DNA of 64,000 bases, taken from contig NZ_JAUSZK010000001.1 of the NCBI RefSeq assembly GCF_030817495.1, positions 3,575,001 through 3,639,000 of the forward strand. Reading direction: 5' to 3'. A model generated the notes under the pieces. That model made no database searches and was not told where the DNA came from. It saw only the letters and a list, made by a program, of their open reading frames with translations. Position numbers and translations under genes: made by a program. Shown here piece after piece: positions 35,418 through 42,368 of the stretch. Source of the stretch: Streptomyces sp. V3I7. GTDB lineage: Bacteria > Actinomycetota > Actinomycetes > Streptomycetales > Streptomycetaceae. The first letter of the stretch is position 1. Every line of letters starts with the position of its first letter.

Positions 35418-35900
35418 ATGATCATTCCTGATTCACCCCACTGTTCAGGGCAGCTGCCCAGTGGCGTTCACGAAGGTGTGCGGCCGGGGTGCGCGTTGCT
35501 CCGGCTGGAGACGACGGAGTCGCGCGAAGGTGTCCTCGACGGGGCGTGGTGGCCGCGGTCGCGTGACATCGGTGCCGAACTGCCCGCGCTGCTGAGCGCC
35601 CTCACCGAGCACCTCGGACCCGTGACCCGTGTCGGGCTCGACACCGCGGCCTGGGAAGGGCTTCCGACGCGGATCGTCGTCGACGACCGGGTGGTGCACA
35701 TCGACTCCTTCCCGGTGGGTGACGACACCATCCTGATCACCCGGGGCGACCGGGACCTCTTCTCGCTGCTCGTGATCCCGCCGCAGGCGACACCCGAGGT
35801 CGCCTGCGCCGCGATGGCCCAGGCCGTCCGGGCCGACAACATCACCCAGGCGGAACAGATCCTCATCGACACCGGAAGCGGGCAGGAGCCGTCGCACTGA
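35418..35900 (+). CDS. DUF5994-like protein, copy 1
   Basis: 160 residues. It carries the family hallmark LRLETTESREGVLDGAWWPR, SRDIGAELPALLSAL, GPVTRVGLDTAAWEGLPTRI, a VDDRVVHIDSFPVGDDTILI strand pair, and LLVIPPQATPEVACAAMAQA, followed by RADNITQAEQILID. It is close to copy 5 (41695-42225) through the whole core. An alpha/beta sandwich is likely; no catalytic residues are evident. The gene is isolated on the plus strand at the left of the module and faces the PP2C gene. Function unknown; neighbours suggest stress physiology. Confidence 0.82.
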   Translation: MIIPDSPHCSGQLPSGVHEGVRPGCALLRLETTESREGVLDGAWWPRSRDIGAELPALLSALTEHLGPVTRVGLDTAAWEGLPTRIVVDDRVVHIDSFPVGDDTILITRGDRDLFSLLVIPPQATPEVACAAMAQAVRADNITQAEQILIDTGSGQEPSH

Positions 35901-35955
35901 TGCGCCGCGCCTCGGCCGAGGCCGGCGGAGAGCGGCCGTACGCCAGTGGGTGAGG

Positions 35956-37149
35956 TCAGCCGCGCCACTCCACCAGGAGCAGCGTCGCGTCATCCGTGGT
36001 GTGTCCGCCCCGTGCCCGTCGGAGCGTGTGGGACAGGGAGCGCACCACCGCCCGGACCCCGCGGCCGGTTCTCTCCAGCCGGTTCACCCATTCGATCAGC
36101 TGATCCTCCCCGAACTCCTCCCCGCCGGCCCTGTGCTCCTCGATGAGGCCGTCGGTGAAGCAGAGGACACGGTCTCCGCGTTCCAGCCCCAGCTCGCTGA
36201 TCGCGGGTGCTGGGCCTCCCAGGCCCACGGGGAGAGTCGTCGGGGCGTCCAGCCGGCGCGTGACACGGTGGTTGTGGACGAGGATCGGCGGCGGGTGCCC
36301 GGCGTTGACCCACCGCATCCGTCCCGTCGTCGTGTCCAGCCGCATCATCTGCGCGGTGACGAAGTGGTCGGGACCGAACTGCTGCGCCACGGCGCGGTCC
36401 ATGAAGGCGTAGATCTCCGACAGTCCGGTGCCGAGCCGGCGTGCGTGACGGTAGGCGCCGATGGCCACGGTGGCCATCGTGGCCGCGTCCAGCCCGTGCC
36501 CCATCGCGTCGATCATGGCCACGTGGAGGACGTCTTCGTTGAGGGCGTAGTCGAAGCTGTCGCCTGCCACGTCGTAGGCGGGTTCCAGGATCCCGGCCAC
36601 GGCCACCCGGGGCATGATCATCGCCAAAGGCGGCAGCAGAGCCCACTGGATCTCCGCGGCGATGCTCATCGGTTCACCACGTCGGACATGGAAGAACAGG
36701 TCGGAGTAGCCGTGCTTGGTCACCAGCAGATCGGCCACCAGGCCGGAGATCCTGTGCAGCAGGCGGCGGTCGTGCTCATCGACGCTGTCCAGCGTCACTG
36801 CCATGACCCCCACCTGGTCGCCGCCGTCAAGCAGGGGCAGATGGACCCGCACACCGTCGTCCTCGGGCAGCTCGACAGGGTGTGCGTCCAGAAAGCAGCG
36901 CCCCGCGTCGGAGTCGTCGATCAGCTGCGGCTCCCCGCCCGTGAGGCCCTCGCCGGGCAGGGGTACGAGGAGCAGCTGGCCGTAGTCCTGGAGCAGCACC
37001 TGCGGACGGCGGCCGCCCATTCGCTCGACCACATCGGCGACCAGCGGCCCGATGAGATGAGGCGGAAGCTCGTGCGCGCCATCGAGGATCCTCCCCAGCA
37101 GGGCTTCCCCGAAGCTCTCGGAGCGGTCCGTGTCGCGTCCGGCCGTCAT
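35956..37149 (-). CDS. RsbU/SpoIIE-type PP2C serine phosphatase with N-terminal sensor-like domain
   Basis: 397 residues from ATG 37149. Residues ~1-150 form a GAF-like sensor (GRRPQVLLQDYGQLLLVPLP, VRVHLPLLDGGDQVGVMAVT). Residues ~170-395 are a SpoIIE-type phosphatase (IQWALLPPLAMIMPRVAVAG, YDVAGDSFDYALNEDVLHVA, MIDAMGHGLDAATMATVAIG, WVNAGHPPPILVHNH, LCFTDGLIEEHR, TDDATLLLVEW) with the metal-binding Asp residues in place. Such enzymes dephosphorylate anti-anti-sigma factors in partner switching. No RsbV/RsbW pair is encoded in the window, so its target is elsewhere. Confidence 0.9.
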   Translation of the reverse strand: MTAGRDTDRSESFGEALLGRILDGAHELPPHLIGPLVADVVERMGGRRPQVLLQDYGQLLLVPLPGEGLTGGEPQLIDDSDAGRCFLDAHPVELPEDDGVRVHLPLLDGGDQVGVMAVTLDSVDEHDRRLLHRISGLVADLLVTKHGYSDLFFHVRRGEPMSIAAEIQWALLPPLAMIMPRVAVAGILEPAYDVAGDSFDYALNEDVLHVAMIDAMGHGLDAATMATVAIGAYRHARRLGTGLSEIYAFMDRAVAQQFGPDHFVTAQMMRLDTTTGRMRWVNAGHPPPILVHNHRVTRRLDAPTTLPVGLGGPAPAISELGLERGDRVLCFTDGLIEEHRAGGEEFGEDQLIEWVNRLERTGRGVRAVVRSLSHTLRRARGGHTTDDATLLLVEWRG

Positions 37150-37299
37150 CCCCTCACCTCGCCGGGATCCGCGTCTGCCGGGGCCGGCGGGCTGGGACGG
37201 CGAAGGGACTGCTCGTGTCATCGCTCCATCGAGGGGTCGCCGACGACCGGACGGGCCGCCGGGCCGCGGGGTCGTCGGGGGCGGACCGTGTCGGGCCTG

Positions 37300-37812
37300 T
37301 CACGTGAGTCCGGGTCCTCCTTCCGACTCCCATGTGGCTTCTCCGTCGAGGCCGTCCTCGGTGAGTGCCAGGATGCGCGGAGCCGACAGCGGGTTCTCGG
37401 GGTCGGCGGCAGCGGTCAGCAGGTGCGCGGCCGCTCCGGCCGGCTCGTCGGGCGGGATGACCAGCAGTTCCCAGCGTCCGATGGTGCCGCACTCCAGGGT
37501 GATGGCATGCGCCTCGGAGGGAAGGTCGGTCAACGACACTTCGATCACATGGCCGGGCGCCATCACCGTCTGCGGGGCATTCGGCCAGGACGCCGTGTCC
37601 ACGGTGACGCGGGTGACGGTACCGACAGCCGGGTCCAAGGAGCCGACCAGCGCGGGCAATTCCAGTTCCAGCGCGTCGCAGCGCGGCCACCAGGCTCCGT
37701 CCAGCGGGCCGTGGCTCCCGTCCGGCGTGAGGCTCAGCCGGGGCAAGGGCATCCGGTAGGTGTGCGCGTCACCTGGTGACATTACGTCGGCGGGCTTTGT
37801 GATGGCATCCAT
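37300..37812 (-). CDS. DUF5994-like protein, copy 2 (divergent)
   Basis: 170 residues; ATG 37812 with GGGA seven bases upstream. The core reads LPRLSLTPDGSHGPLDGAWW, PRCDALELELPALVGSL, GTVTRVTVDTASWPNAPQTV, ECGTIGRWELLVIPPDEP. It is clearly the same family as the other four but the most diverged, with an extra acidic C-terminus. It lies 150 bp upstream of the PP2C gene on the same strand and may be co-transcribed with it. Confidence 0.82.
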   Translation of the reverse strand: MDAITKPADVMSPGDAHTYRMPLPRLSLTPDGSHGPLDGAWWPRCDALELELPALVGSLDPAVGTVTRVTVDTASWPNAPQTVMAPGHVIEVSLTDLPSEAHAITLECGTIGRWELLVIPPDEPAGAAAHLLTAAADPENPLSAPRILALTEDGLDGEATWESEGGPGLT

Positions 37813-38009
37813 CGTGCGATCCCGTCCCGGGCGGCCTTCGACTGCCCGCGTCTGCCACTCGCCGGGAACGGCCCCGCCGTGGTCGTGCGGCCGAACAGCT
37901 CTTGGTAACACATCAGCCTACTCCGGCCGGGACAGGCGGCACGGCGCTCCACCGTTGAGGGGCGACAAGCGACTTGGCTGTCCCGGCGGCAGGCTCAGGC
38001 CGTCCCATT

Positions 38010-38057
38010 TCTAATAGGTGGGATCACCCTGGGTCTAATAGGTGGGATCACCCTGGG
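38010..38057. repeat. 24-bp perfect tandem duplication
   Basis: TCTAATAGGTGGGATCACCCTGGG occurs at 38010-38033 and 38034-38057. The second copy contains the stop codon and final codons of the companion gene (38035-38283); the first copy is therefore a duplicated 3' end. Confidence 0.95.
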
Positions 38058-38283
38058 AGGACTGGCTGGTCAGCAGCCAGGAGCGCGCCGGCTCCGCCAT
38101 GTGCGTGGTGTCCACGGTGAGGTGGAGACGTGTTCCGCCCTCGGCTCCGGCTGGGTAACTGCGCTGTTCGGTGGCGTCGAAACAACGCCGGAGAACCTCC
38201 GCGACATGGCGAGCCGCCTCCGGGGTCGCGGCGATGATACGGACCTCCGCGTGCCCGGCCGACGGCAGTTCCGATGACTTCAT
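38035..38283 (-). CDS. Small companion protein of DUF5994 gene, copy A
   Basis: 82 residues with GAGGGG before ATG 38283, coupled by a 4-bp overlap to the DUF5994 gene upstream. The sequence SAGHAEVRIIAATPEAARHV, LRRCFDATEQRSYPAG, TRLHLTVDTTHM, RSWLLTSQS suggests a small alpha/beta (ferredoxin-like) fold. It is ~80% identical by eye to copy B at 40265-40525. Always pairing with a DUF5994 gene here, it may form a complex with it. Function unknown. Confidence 0.82.
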   Translation of the reverse strand: MKSSELPSAGHAEVRIIAATPEAARHVAEVLRRCFDATEQRSYPAGAEGGTRLHLTVDTTHMAEPARSWLLTSQSSQGDPTY

Positions 38284-38732
38284 GGTGACCCCTCGTCGGC
38301 CATCAGATCGCTGGCGGTGCGGAGGCTTCCCGGAGCGGTTGCCGCCGTCATCAGCCGGGCGGCGGCGGCCGGCTCCGTCTCCGGCGGGATCACCAGCAGG
38401 TCCAGGCGGCCCACCGTGTAGGAGAGGAGGATCAGCTTGTACGGGTCCTGCTCATCGGCGAACCATCCGACGTGCACGATGTGGCCGGTGACGGGCACCT
38501 TGCGCGGGATGACGGGCCAGTAGGTCGGGTTCACGATGGCGCGCGTGATGCGACCCCAGCGCGCGTCCAGCGCGTCCGTCAGGGTGGGGATCTCCCGGAG
38601 GAGATCGCGGGAGCGGGGCCACCAGGCACCGTCCAGGAGACCTGGATCCGGACACGGCGGCGTCAGGGACAGCCGGGCCGGCGCTGAGGGGAGCCGCTCC
38701 TCGATGATCGTACGGTCGGTGGTCGCAGTCAT
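38280..38732 (-). CDS. DUF5994-like protein, copy 3
   Basis: 150 residues from ATG 38732. The core reads ARLSLTPPCPDPGLLDGAWW, PRSRDLLREIPTLTDALDAR, WGRITRAIVNPTYWPVIPRK, GHIVHVGWFADEQDPYKLIL, GRLDLLVIPPETEPAAAARL. It is the sister of copy 4 (40860-41420), roughly 80-85% identical, and they share a 41-bp upstream block. The gene sits immediately inside the left att copy, with only ~140 bp between its start and the tRNA-Pro fragment. Confidence 0.83.
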   Translation of the reverse strand: MTATTDRTIIEERLPSAPARLSLTPPCPDPGLLDGAWWPRSRDLLREIPTLTDALDARWGRITRAIVNPTYWPVIPRKVPVTGHIVHVGWFADEQDPYKLILLSYTVGRLDLLVIPPETEPAAAARLMTAATAPGSLRTASDLMADEGSP

Positions 38733-38810
38733 GACGCGGACCTGTCCCCGGGGCTGGTCTTCGACGGACGTCCCGGTGTTGTCGCTCGCCAGGAACGACA
38801 CCGGCATGGT

Positions 38811-38851
38811 GGCCGGTGCGCGAAGTACTCCCGGTGCTTTCACTCTACGCC
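38811..38851 (-). promoter_or_regulatory. Conserved 41-bp leader/promoter block, copy A
   Basis: GGCCGGTGCGCGAAGTACTCCCGGTGCTTTCACTCTACGCC differs at only two positions from 41493-41533. It lies 79 bp upstream of the DUF5994 copy 3 start and is better conserved than the coding sequence. It is probably the shared promoter; the sigma factor is not assignable with confidence. Confidence 0.6.
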
Positions 38852-38873
38852 GGGTCCCTGACCTGGTACTGCA

Positions 38874-38918
38874 CTGTCGGGGTGGCGGGATTTGAACCCA
38901 CGACCTCTTCGTCCCGAA
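38874..38918. repeat. Left att repeat: 45-bp tRNA-Pro 3'-half copy
   Basis: The 45 bases beginning CTGTCGGGGTGGCGGGATTT are identical to 43501-43545, the 3' half of the tRNA-Pro gene through the anticodon loop. The identity stops exactly at CCCGAA, after which the sequence (TGAGGTTCGG) is unrelated to tRNA. It is the displaced original 3' end left by site-specific integration. Confidence 0.9.
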
Positions 38919-39022
38919 TGAGGTTCGGCCAAGATCGCCACCGAGCGGTTTGCTGTTTTGCCTGGTCAGGGCGTTGGGGTGGGGCGGTCTCGGGTGGCCT
39001 CGAAGGGGCTTGGTGAGCGGGT

Positions 39023-39043
39023 TGGCTCCCAGATGGCTCCCAG
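39023..39043. repeat. 11-bp phased repeats near left att (arm-site-like)
   Basis: TGGCTCCCAG occurs at 39023-39032 and 39034-39043, an 11-bp period. A related triplet lies near the right att at 43401-43433 in the same orientation. Tandem short repeats flanking an att core resemble tyrosine-integrase arm sites. They could instead be remnants of an integrase gene end. Confidence 0.5.
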
Positions 39044-39088
39044 TTCCGCTGCCCTTCGCGGGCTGGCTCTGTTCGGGGTTTGCGCGGT

Positions 39089-39241
39089 TCAGGCGTCGAG
39101 GCGGCGCTTGGCGAGCCAGGTGACGATCTCGGTGTCGTGGTGGTCGAAGAACAGCGAACTGCCGGTGCGCAGCACGACCTGCGCGACCGACTTGCCGTAC
39201 TCCTTGCCGATCTCGGCCAGCAGGGGGTCGGTGAGCAGGTC
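39089..39241 (-). pseudogene. Aldo/keto reductase C-terminal remnant
   Basis: DLLTDPLLAEIGKEYGKSVA followed by QVVLR matches the conserved C-terminal helix of aldo/keto reductases. TGSSLFFDHHDTEIVTWLAK matches their very C-terminal tail. The ~50 residues normally between these are missing, as is everything upstream. This is a decayed fragment just inside the left att site and has no plausible function. Confidence 0.65.
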
Positions 39242-39307
39242 ACCGTCTTTCCTGCCGCCTGCCGGGCAGCGTCGGCCCACTCGTGCGGTTACGGCGATTG
39301 CCGGCGG

Positions 39308-39796
39308 TTACTCGAGCTGCCGCTCTGGTTGTTCCTCGTACTCGTCGGGCAGATACACATCGTCGACCGCGATGTTGACCTCGACGACTTCCAGACCGGT
39401 CATCCGCTCGATGGCAGCGATCACGTTCTCTCTGACGTCGCCCGCGACATCGATGATGGAGACGCCGTACTCGACGACGATCTCCAGATCGACCGCGGTC
39501 TGTACCTCGCCGACCTCGACCTTCACCCCGCTGGTGACGGACTTCCCGCCGGCACCGGGCATACGTTCACGCATCGCCCCCATGCCACGGGCGAACCCAC
39601 CGCCCATCGAATGGACTCCCGGCACGTCCCGGGCGGCCATCCCGGCAATCTTCGCCACCACACCGTCGGCGATCGTGGTACGGCCACGCGACCCTGGATC
39701 GCTTCCGTGCGGCACCCCCGTCCTCTTCCCGCCGCGCTCGCCCGATGACACCGCGCGGGGGGTCTCGGGCCGGTTCGGCAGTCCGGTATCCGCCAT
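39308..39796 (-). CDS. Asp23/Gls24-family envelope stress protein
   Basis: 162 residues; ATG 39796 preceded by GAGGTGACC. After a charged N-terminal tail, the Asp23 core begins at ~40 (RTTIADGVVAKIAGMAARDV, GVHSMGG). It continues VTSGVKVEVGEVQTAVDLEI, VVEYGVSIIDVAGDVRENVI and AAIERMTGLEVVEVNIAVDD. Family members are linked to cell-envelope and alkaline stress in Gram-positives. It is the last gene of a five-gene minus-strand cluster in the island. Confidence 0.92.
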   Translation of the reverse strand: MADTGLPNRPETPRAVSSGERGGKRTGVPHGSDPGSRGRTTIADGVVAKIAGMAARDVPGVHSMGGGFARGMGAMRERMPGAGGKSVTSGVKVEVGEVQTAVDLEIVVEYGVSIIDVAGDVRENVIAAIERMTGLEVVEVNIAVDDVYLPDEYEEQPERQLE

Positions 39797-39908
39797 CTTC
39801 GGTCACCTCTTTTCCGAGGCACAGGTGGTCTGTCGGGTCCCTCTCCCTGTGGCGTGTGCCGGTGACGCAACGGCCCCGGCCGGAGCCCTGAGGGCGGGGT
39901 GTGCCGTG

Positions 39909-40181
39909 TCAGCCACTGTCCTGCTCCTCGGTCTCCATCAACTGGATCCCCTTGTGCGTCAGTGTGACCATCGCGGGTGTGTTTCCTCGCTCCCAGTCGA
40001 CCTGGATCAGTCCCTCGGCCGCCAGGTACGTGCACGCGGCGGCCAGGTCCTCCTCGGGCATCGCGGGATCCTCGCGCAGCTGCGCCCCGGTGAGGCCGAG
40101 GAGGCGGTTGCCTTCGATGGCCTCGTACAGGGTCTTCATGATCGTCTCGCGGTAGTGCTGCCGCTCGTGCAACGTCGTCAT
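39909..40181 (-). CDS. Small winged-helix-like protein, island copy
   Basis: 90 residues from ATG 40181. It starts MTTLHERQHYRETIMKTLYE and continues with LREDPAMPEEDLAAACTYLA, AEGLIQVDWERG and PAMVTLTHKGIQLMET. It is a paralogue of the chromosomal gene at 33947-34243 with the same length and domain. Probably a small DNA-binding or protein-interaction winged helix. It lies between the Asp23-like gene and the companion copy B. Confidence 0.8.
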   Translation of the reverse strand: MTTLHERQHYRETIMKTLYEAIEGNRLLGLTGAQLREDPAMPEEDLAAACTYLAAEGLIQVDWERGNTPAMVTLTHKGIQLMETEEQDSG

Positions 40182-40264
40182 GGTCGCCTGCCTCTCGTGC
40201 CGGCGCCGGCGGAAACCCGTACGTCCGGGGCGGTGTCCTCCCTCCCCGCTGAGGGGCATCCTCC

Positions 40265-40525
40265 TCAGACCTCGTCCGGCTGTGTGTGATCGCCCCGGGA
40301 GGACTGGCTGGTCAACAGCCAGGAGCGCACCGGCTCCGCCATGCGCGTGGTGTCCACGGTGAGGTGCAGGCGTGTTCCGCCGTCGGTGGATACGGGGTAG
40401 CTGCGCGCTTCGGTGGCGGCGAAACAACGGCGGAGAGTCTCCGCGACATGGCGAGCCGTCTCCGGGTCCGCGGCGACGATACGAACCTCCGCGTGCCCGG
40501 CCGACGGCAGTTCCGGTGACTTCAT
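40265..40525 (-). CDS. Small companion protein of DUF5994 gene, copy B
   Basis: 86 residues; ATG 40525 with AAGGGG nearby. It aligns along its full length with copy A (MKSPELPSAGHAEVRIVAAD, LRRCFAATEARSYPVS, TRLHLTVDTTRM, RSWLLTSQSSRGD) and has four extra C-terminal residues. Unlike copy A, a one-helix membrane-protein gene lies between it and its DUF5994 partner. Confidence 0.82.
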   Translation of the reverse strand: MKSPELPSAGHAEVRIVAADPETARHVAETLRRCFAATEARSYPVSTDGGTRLHLTVDTTRMAEPVRSWLLTSQSSRGDHTQPDEV

Positions 40526-40627
40526 GGTGACCCCTTGCTCTCTAAGGGCGATGTGCATCAGGGGCGACGTGCAGGCGGGTGTGACGGCCGTCGCCCCACA
40601 CCCACCCTGGCTGGAAGCAGGCCGGCG

Positions 40628-40855
40628 TCATCGGCGGCTCCTCTCTCGATGCTCACGGCATGTGGCGTCGGCAGGAGGATCCTTCGGTACGGCGGCACGT
40701 GGGCTCTTACGGATCCGCCGACCGATTCCCGGCAGGGCGTCGCTGTAGCGGAACGCCCCGATCCTGTCGTCATGCTGCGCGTTGAGCCGGTGGATCAGGA
40801 ACATTCCCGCGATGATCATGAAGATGATCACGGCGACGGTGACGGCTGTCTCCAC
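40628..40855 (-). CDS. Small single-pass membrane protein
   Basis: 75 residues; GTG 40855 with AGGAGG upstream, four bases after the DUF5994 copy 4 stop. Residues ~2-22 (ETAVTVAVIIFMIIAGMFLI) form a membrane helix, followed by a basic cytoplasmic tail (RRIRKSPRAAVPKDPP). It is absent from the left module, where DUF5994 and companion overlap directly. A membrane anchor for the module is possible. Confidence 0.7.
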   Translation of the reverse strand: METAVTVAVIIFMIIAGMFLIHRLNAQHDDRIGAFRYSDALPGIGRRIRKSPRAAVPKDPPADATCREHRERSRR

Positions 40856-40859
40856 GTCG

Positions 40860-41420
40860 TCACCTCCTCAGGGCGGAACTCGAGGTCCCGGTCGAGGTTC
40901 CGGCGGCCGAAGCGGCTCCGCCGTCGGTCTCCCGTTCCTCATCCCGGTTCCGGGCCTCTGCCGCGTCGTGGCTCATGGCCTCGTCGGCCATCAGGCCACT
41001 GGCGGTGCGGATACCTCCCGGAACGGCTGCTGCTGCCATCAGCCGGGCGGCAGCGGCCGGCTCCGTCTCCGGAGGGATCACCAGCAGGTCCAGGCGGCCC
41101 ACCGAGTAGGAGAGGAGCATCACTTTGTTCGAGTCCTGCTCGTCGGCGAACCAGCCGACATGCACCGTGTGCCCGGTGACGGGGACCTTGTGCGGGATGA
41201 CGGGCCAGTGGGTGGGGTTCACGGTGACGCGGGTGATCCGACCCCAGCACGCGTCCAGCGCGTCCGTCAGTGTGGGGATCTCCCGGAGGAGATCACGGGA
41301 GCGGGGCCACCAGGCACCGTCCAGGAGACCTGGAACCGAGCCGGTCGGAGCCAGGGACAGCCGGGCCGACGCCGATGGCAGGTGCTCTTCGATGATCGTA
41401 GGTTCGATGGTCGCAGTCAT
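40860..41420 (-). CDS. DUF5994-like protein, copy 4
   Basis: 186 residues from ATG 41420. It is the sister of copy 3 (shared LLDGAWWPRSRDLLREIPTL, TDALDACWGRITRVTVNPTH, FADEQDSNKVMLLSYSVGRL, DLLVIPPETEPAAAARLMAA), with an added 36-residue charged then Ser/Thr-rich tail. It is the first gene of the minus-strand island cluster, preceded by the conserved 41-bp block, and divergent from copy 5. Confidence 0.83.
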   Translation of the reverse strand: MTATIEPTIIEEHLPSASARLSLAPTGSVPGLLDGAWWPRSRDLLREIPTLTDALDACWGRITRVTVNPTHWPVIPHKVPVTGHTVHVGWFADEQDSNKVMLLSYSVGRLDLLVIPPETEPAAAARLMAAAAVPGGIRTASGLMADEAMSHDAAEARNRDEERETDGGAASAAGTSTGTSSSALRR

Positions 41421-41492
41421 GACGCGGACCTGTCCCCGGGCTTCGTCTTGGAGGCCGGTGTTGTTGCTCGCCGGAAATGGCACCGGCACGGC

Positions 41493-41533
41493 GGCCGGTG
41501 TGCGAAGTACTCCCGGTCCTTTCACTCTACGCC
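41493..41533 (-). promoter_or_regulatory. Conserved 41-bp leader/promoter block, copy B
   Basis: 39 of 41 positions match 38811-38851. It lies 73 bp upstream of DUF5994 copy 4 and within the divergent region shared with copy 5. Confidence 0.6.
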
Positions 41534-41694
41534 GCCCCGAGGCTCCGGGACGTGCGCGTGAGCAGGCATTTCACCGAGGCAACGAGTCCGGAACCGCCGG
41601 CGAGCGCAGCAGGTACGCCGACGCCCGGCTTACGGTGAGAGGACGAGGGCCCGCGTTCGGCGGTGCCCCCGAATCCCGCAGACGGGCGCACGCC

Positions 41695-42225
41695 ATGACC
41701 GAATCCGACATCCCTCGCGCCTCCGGGCTCCTGCCGGACGCGATCCATCGGGCCGCGAAACCGGGGACAGTTCTTCTGCGGCTGGAGACGACACAGTCTC
41801 GGGAAGGCAACTTCGACGGCGCGTGGTGGCCGCGTACCCGCGACATTGGCGCGGAGCTGCCCGGCCTCATCCAGGTGCTGACCGGACACCTGGGCCCCAT
41901 CACGCGTGTCGGCCTGGACGCTGCCGCATGGGACGGACTTCCCACACGCCTGGTCATCGACGACCGGGTCGTCCATATCGACTCCTTCCCGGTCGGTGAT
42001 GGCACCATCCTGATCACTCGGGGCGACCAGGACCACTTCTCCCTTCTCGTGGTCCCGCCGCACGCGACAGCCGACGCCGCCCGTGCCGCGATGGCCAGAG
42101 CCGTCCGGGCCGACAACATCACCCGTGCCGCACAGATCCTCATCGACACCGGCACCCATCAGGCACACCCGATTCCCGCGGAGAGCCCTCGGACCGACGA
42201 GGAACGCCACGAGCCCGAGGAATGA
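41695..42225 (+). CDS. DUF5994-like protein, copy 5
   Basis: 176 residues from ATG 41695. It is closely related to copy 1: LRLETTQSREGNFDGAWWPR, TRDIGAELPGLIQVL, GPITRVGLDAAAWDGLPTRL, VIDDRVVHIDSFPVGDGTIL, LLVVPPHATADAARAAMARA. It is transcribed divergently from copy 4. The shared intergenic region (41421-41694) probably controls both. A short acidic tail ends the protein. Confidence 0.82.
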   Translation: MTESDIPRASGLLPDAIHRAAKPGTVLLRLETTQSREGNFDGAWWPRTRDIGAELPGLIQVLTGHLGPITRVGLDAAAWDGLPTRLVIDDRVVHIDSFPVGDGTILITRGDQDHFSLLVVPPHATADAARAAMARAVRADNITRAAQILIDTGTHQAHPIPAESPRTDEERHEPEE

Positions 42226-42368
42226 CGTCTGGAGGTCCGGGCGTGCGTAGGGCTGTCTCCGCCGGACGGCGCCTGCTTCAAGGCGATCGAGGGGGGTGCC
42301 GCCCGTCGGGGTGGATGCCCGGTAGTGGTGTCCGCTGATGTTCCGCTGGTGCCGTTAGGGTGCGCGAC

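Noticed and set aside
38811..38851. SigB-type promoter (GNNT-N14-16-GGGTAC) in the conserved DUF5994 leader
   Set aside because: The nearest match has GGGAGTAC with an extra base; the fit is too loose to claim a sigma factor.
38845..39243. Minus-strand ORF crossing the left att repeat
   Set aside because: It runs through tRNA-derived sequence and the AKR scar in the wrong frame; no independent coding signal.
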